Assembly (NCBI GenBank): GCA_002315825.1
Contig: DCIC01000075.1
Span: forward strand, 1-7,289
Length of the DNA stretch: 7,289 nucleotides
Origin: Bacteroidales bacterium UBA1736
GTDB taxonomy: Bacteria > Bacteroidota > Bacteroidia > Bacteroidales > UBA932
Direction of reading: 5' to 3'
A program made the translations under genes and the position numbers. The number at the start of each line of letters is the position of its first letter. Positions within the stretch are counted from its first letter, which is position 1. Below are positions 7,166 through 7,289 of the stretch, in pieces. The notes under the pieces were generated by a model that searched no databases, was not told where the DNA came from, and was given only the letters and a program-made list of their open reading frames with translations.

Positions 7166-7197
7166 AAAGACGGGGTGCCATAATCAGTTAGCACTCC
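7164..7197 (-). terminator. Probable intrinsic terminator, minus-strand orientation
   Basis: Positions 7172-7178 (GGGGTGC) pair with 7191-7197 (GCACTCC plus wobble), and TAA at 7181-7183 pairs with TTA at 7188-7190 around a TCAG loop, with CA (7179-7180) bulged. Read on the minus strand, the hairpin is followed by GTC and then five T residues (7168-7164). Read on the plus strand there is no T-run after the stem. It therefore best fits termination of a minus-strand transcript entering from beyond the right edge. The T-tract overlaps the last two bases of the PUR-gene stop codon. The hairpin could still slow or protect the 3' end of the PUR transcript. Confidence 0.55.
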
Positions 7198-7230
7198 CCT
7201 TCGGACAAATAGGAGTACGGTATATGTGAT

Positions 7231-7289
7231 TGCGGGAGCTTTGGCTCCCGAAAAGGGAGGGGACCCACGAAGTGGGGAGGACTCCCGCA
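7231..7289. repeat. Nested inverted repeat, possible dispersed palindromic element
   Basis: TGCGGGAG at 7231-7238 is perfectly inverted as CTCCCGCA at 7282-7289. Inside are CGGGAGC (7233-7239) with GCTCCCG (7244-7250) around a TTTG loop; CTCCC (7245-7249) with GGGAG (7255-7259); and CCCAC (7264-7268) with GTGGG (7272-7276) around a GAA loop. The GGGAG and CTCCC copies alternate, so at least two exclusive folds exist: two separate hairpins, or a closed stem with two inner hairpins. It is much richer in G and C than the adjacent intergenic sequence. The element reaches the last base of the window, so its full extent is unknown. A repeat family or mobile-element remnant is possible but cannot be shown from one copy. 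Confidence 0.55.

Noticed and set aside
7172..7250. tRNA, riboswitch or small-RNA gene in the right-hand non-coding region
   Set aside because: There is no cloverleaf, no T-loop GTTC motif, no CCA end and no known riboswitch core; the hairpins are better described as a terminator and an inverted repeat.
1..7289. CRISPR array, toxin-antitoxin, phage, transposase or defence system
   Set aside because: No regularly spaced repeats, no integrase or transposase, and no defence-type domain were found in any convincing coding frame.

Overview
The window looks like ordinary chromosomal sequence from a member of the Bacteroidota, most likely the Bacteroidales. The evidence is the long form of NusB, the YajC / YbbR-like / CoaE / DUF5606-type cluster, a small PUR (DUF3276-type) protein, A-rich leaders instead of clear Shine-Dalgarno sites, and two matches to the Bacteroidetes -7 promoter element TAnnTTTG. 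Species or genus cannot be named from what is visible.

Layout: positions 30-6736 form one tightly packed minus-strand gene train read right to left: nusB, yajC, a YbbR-domain membrane protein, coaE, a DUF5606-like protein, rimO, an unrecognised lipoprotein, and a Tat-exported Gfo/Idh/MocA oxidoreductase. Gaps range from an 8-base overlap to 6 bases, so co-transcription is likely. An 84-base AT-rich region (6737-6820) separates this train from a plus-strand gene for a PUR-family nucleic-acid-binding protein (6821-7165). The last 124 bases are non-coding. They hold a hairpin followed by a T-tract when read on the minus strand, which looks like a terminator for a gene entering from the right, and then a GC-rich nested inverted repeat that reaches the window edge.

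Function: the first six genes of the train are housekeeping or envelope genes: transcription antitermination (NusB), Sec translocon accessory (YajC), a membrane-anchored YbbR protein, the last step of CoA synthesis (CoaE), a conserved small protein, and ribosomal protein S12 methylthiolation (RimO). The last two genes are exported or lipidated proteins and look like accessory additions. The oxidoreductase gene also has codon use different from its neighbours.

I found no convincing new multi-gene system. The points most worth checking are the nested inverted repeat at the right edge, the terminator facing the opposite way to the adjacent gene, the paired divergent promoter elements, and the unexplained lipoprotein plus exported oxidoreductase at the end of the housekeeping operon.
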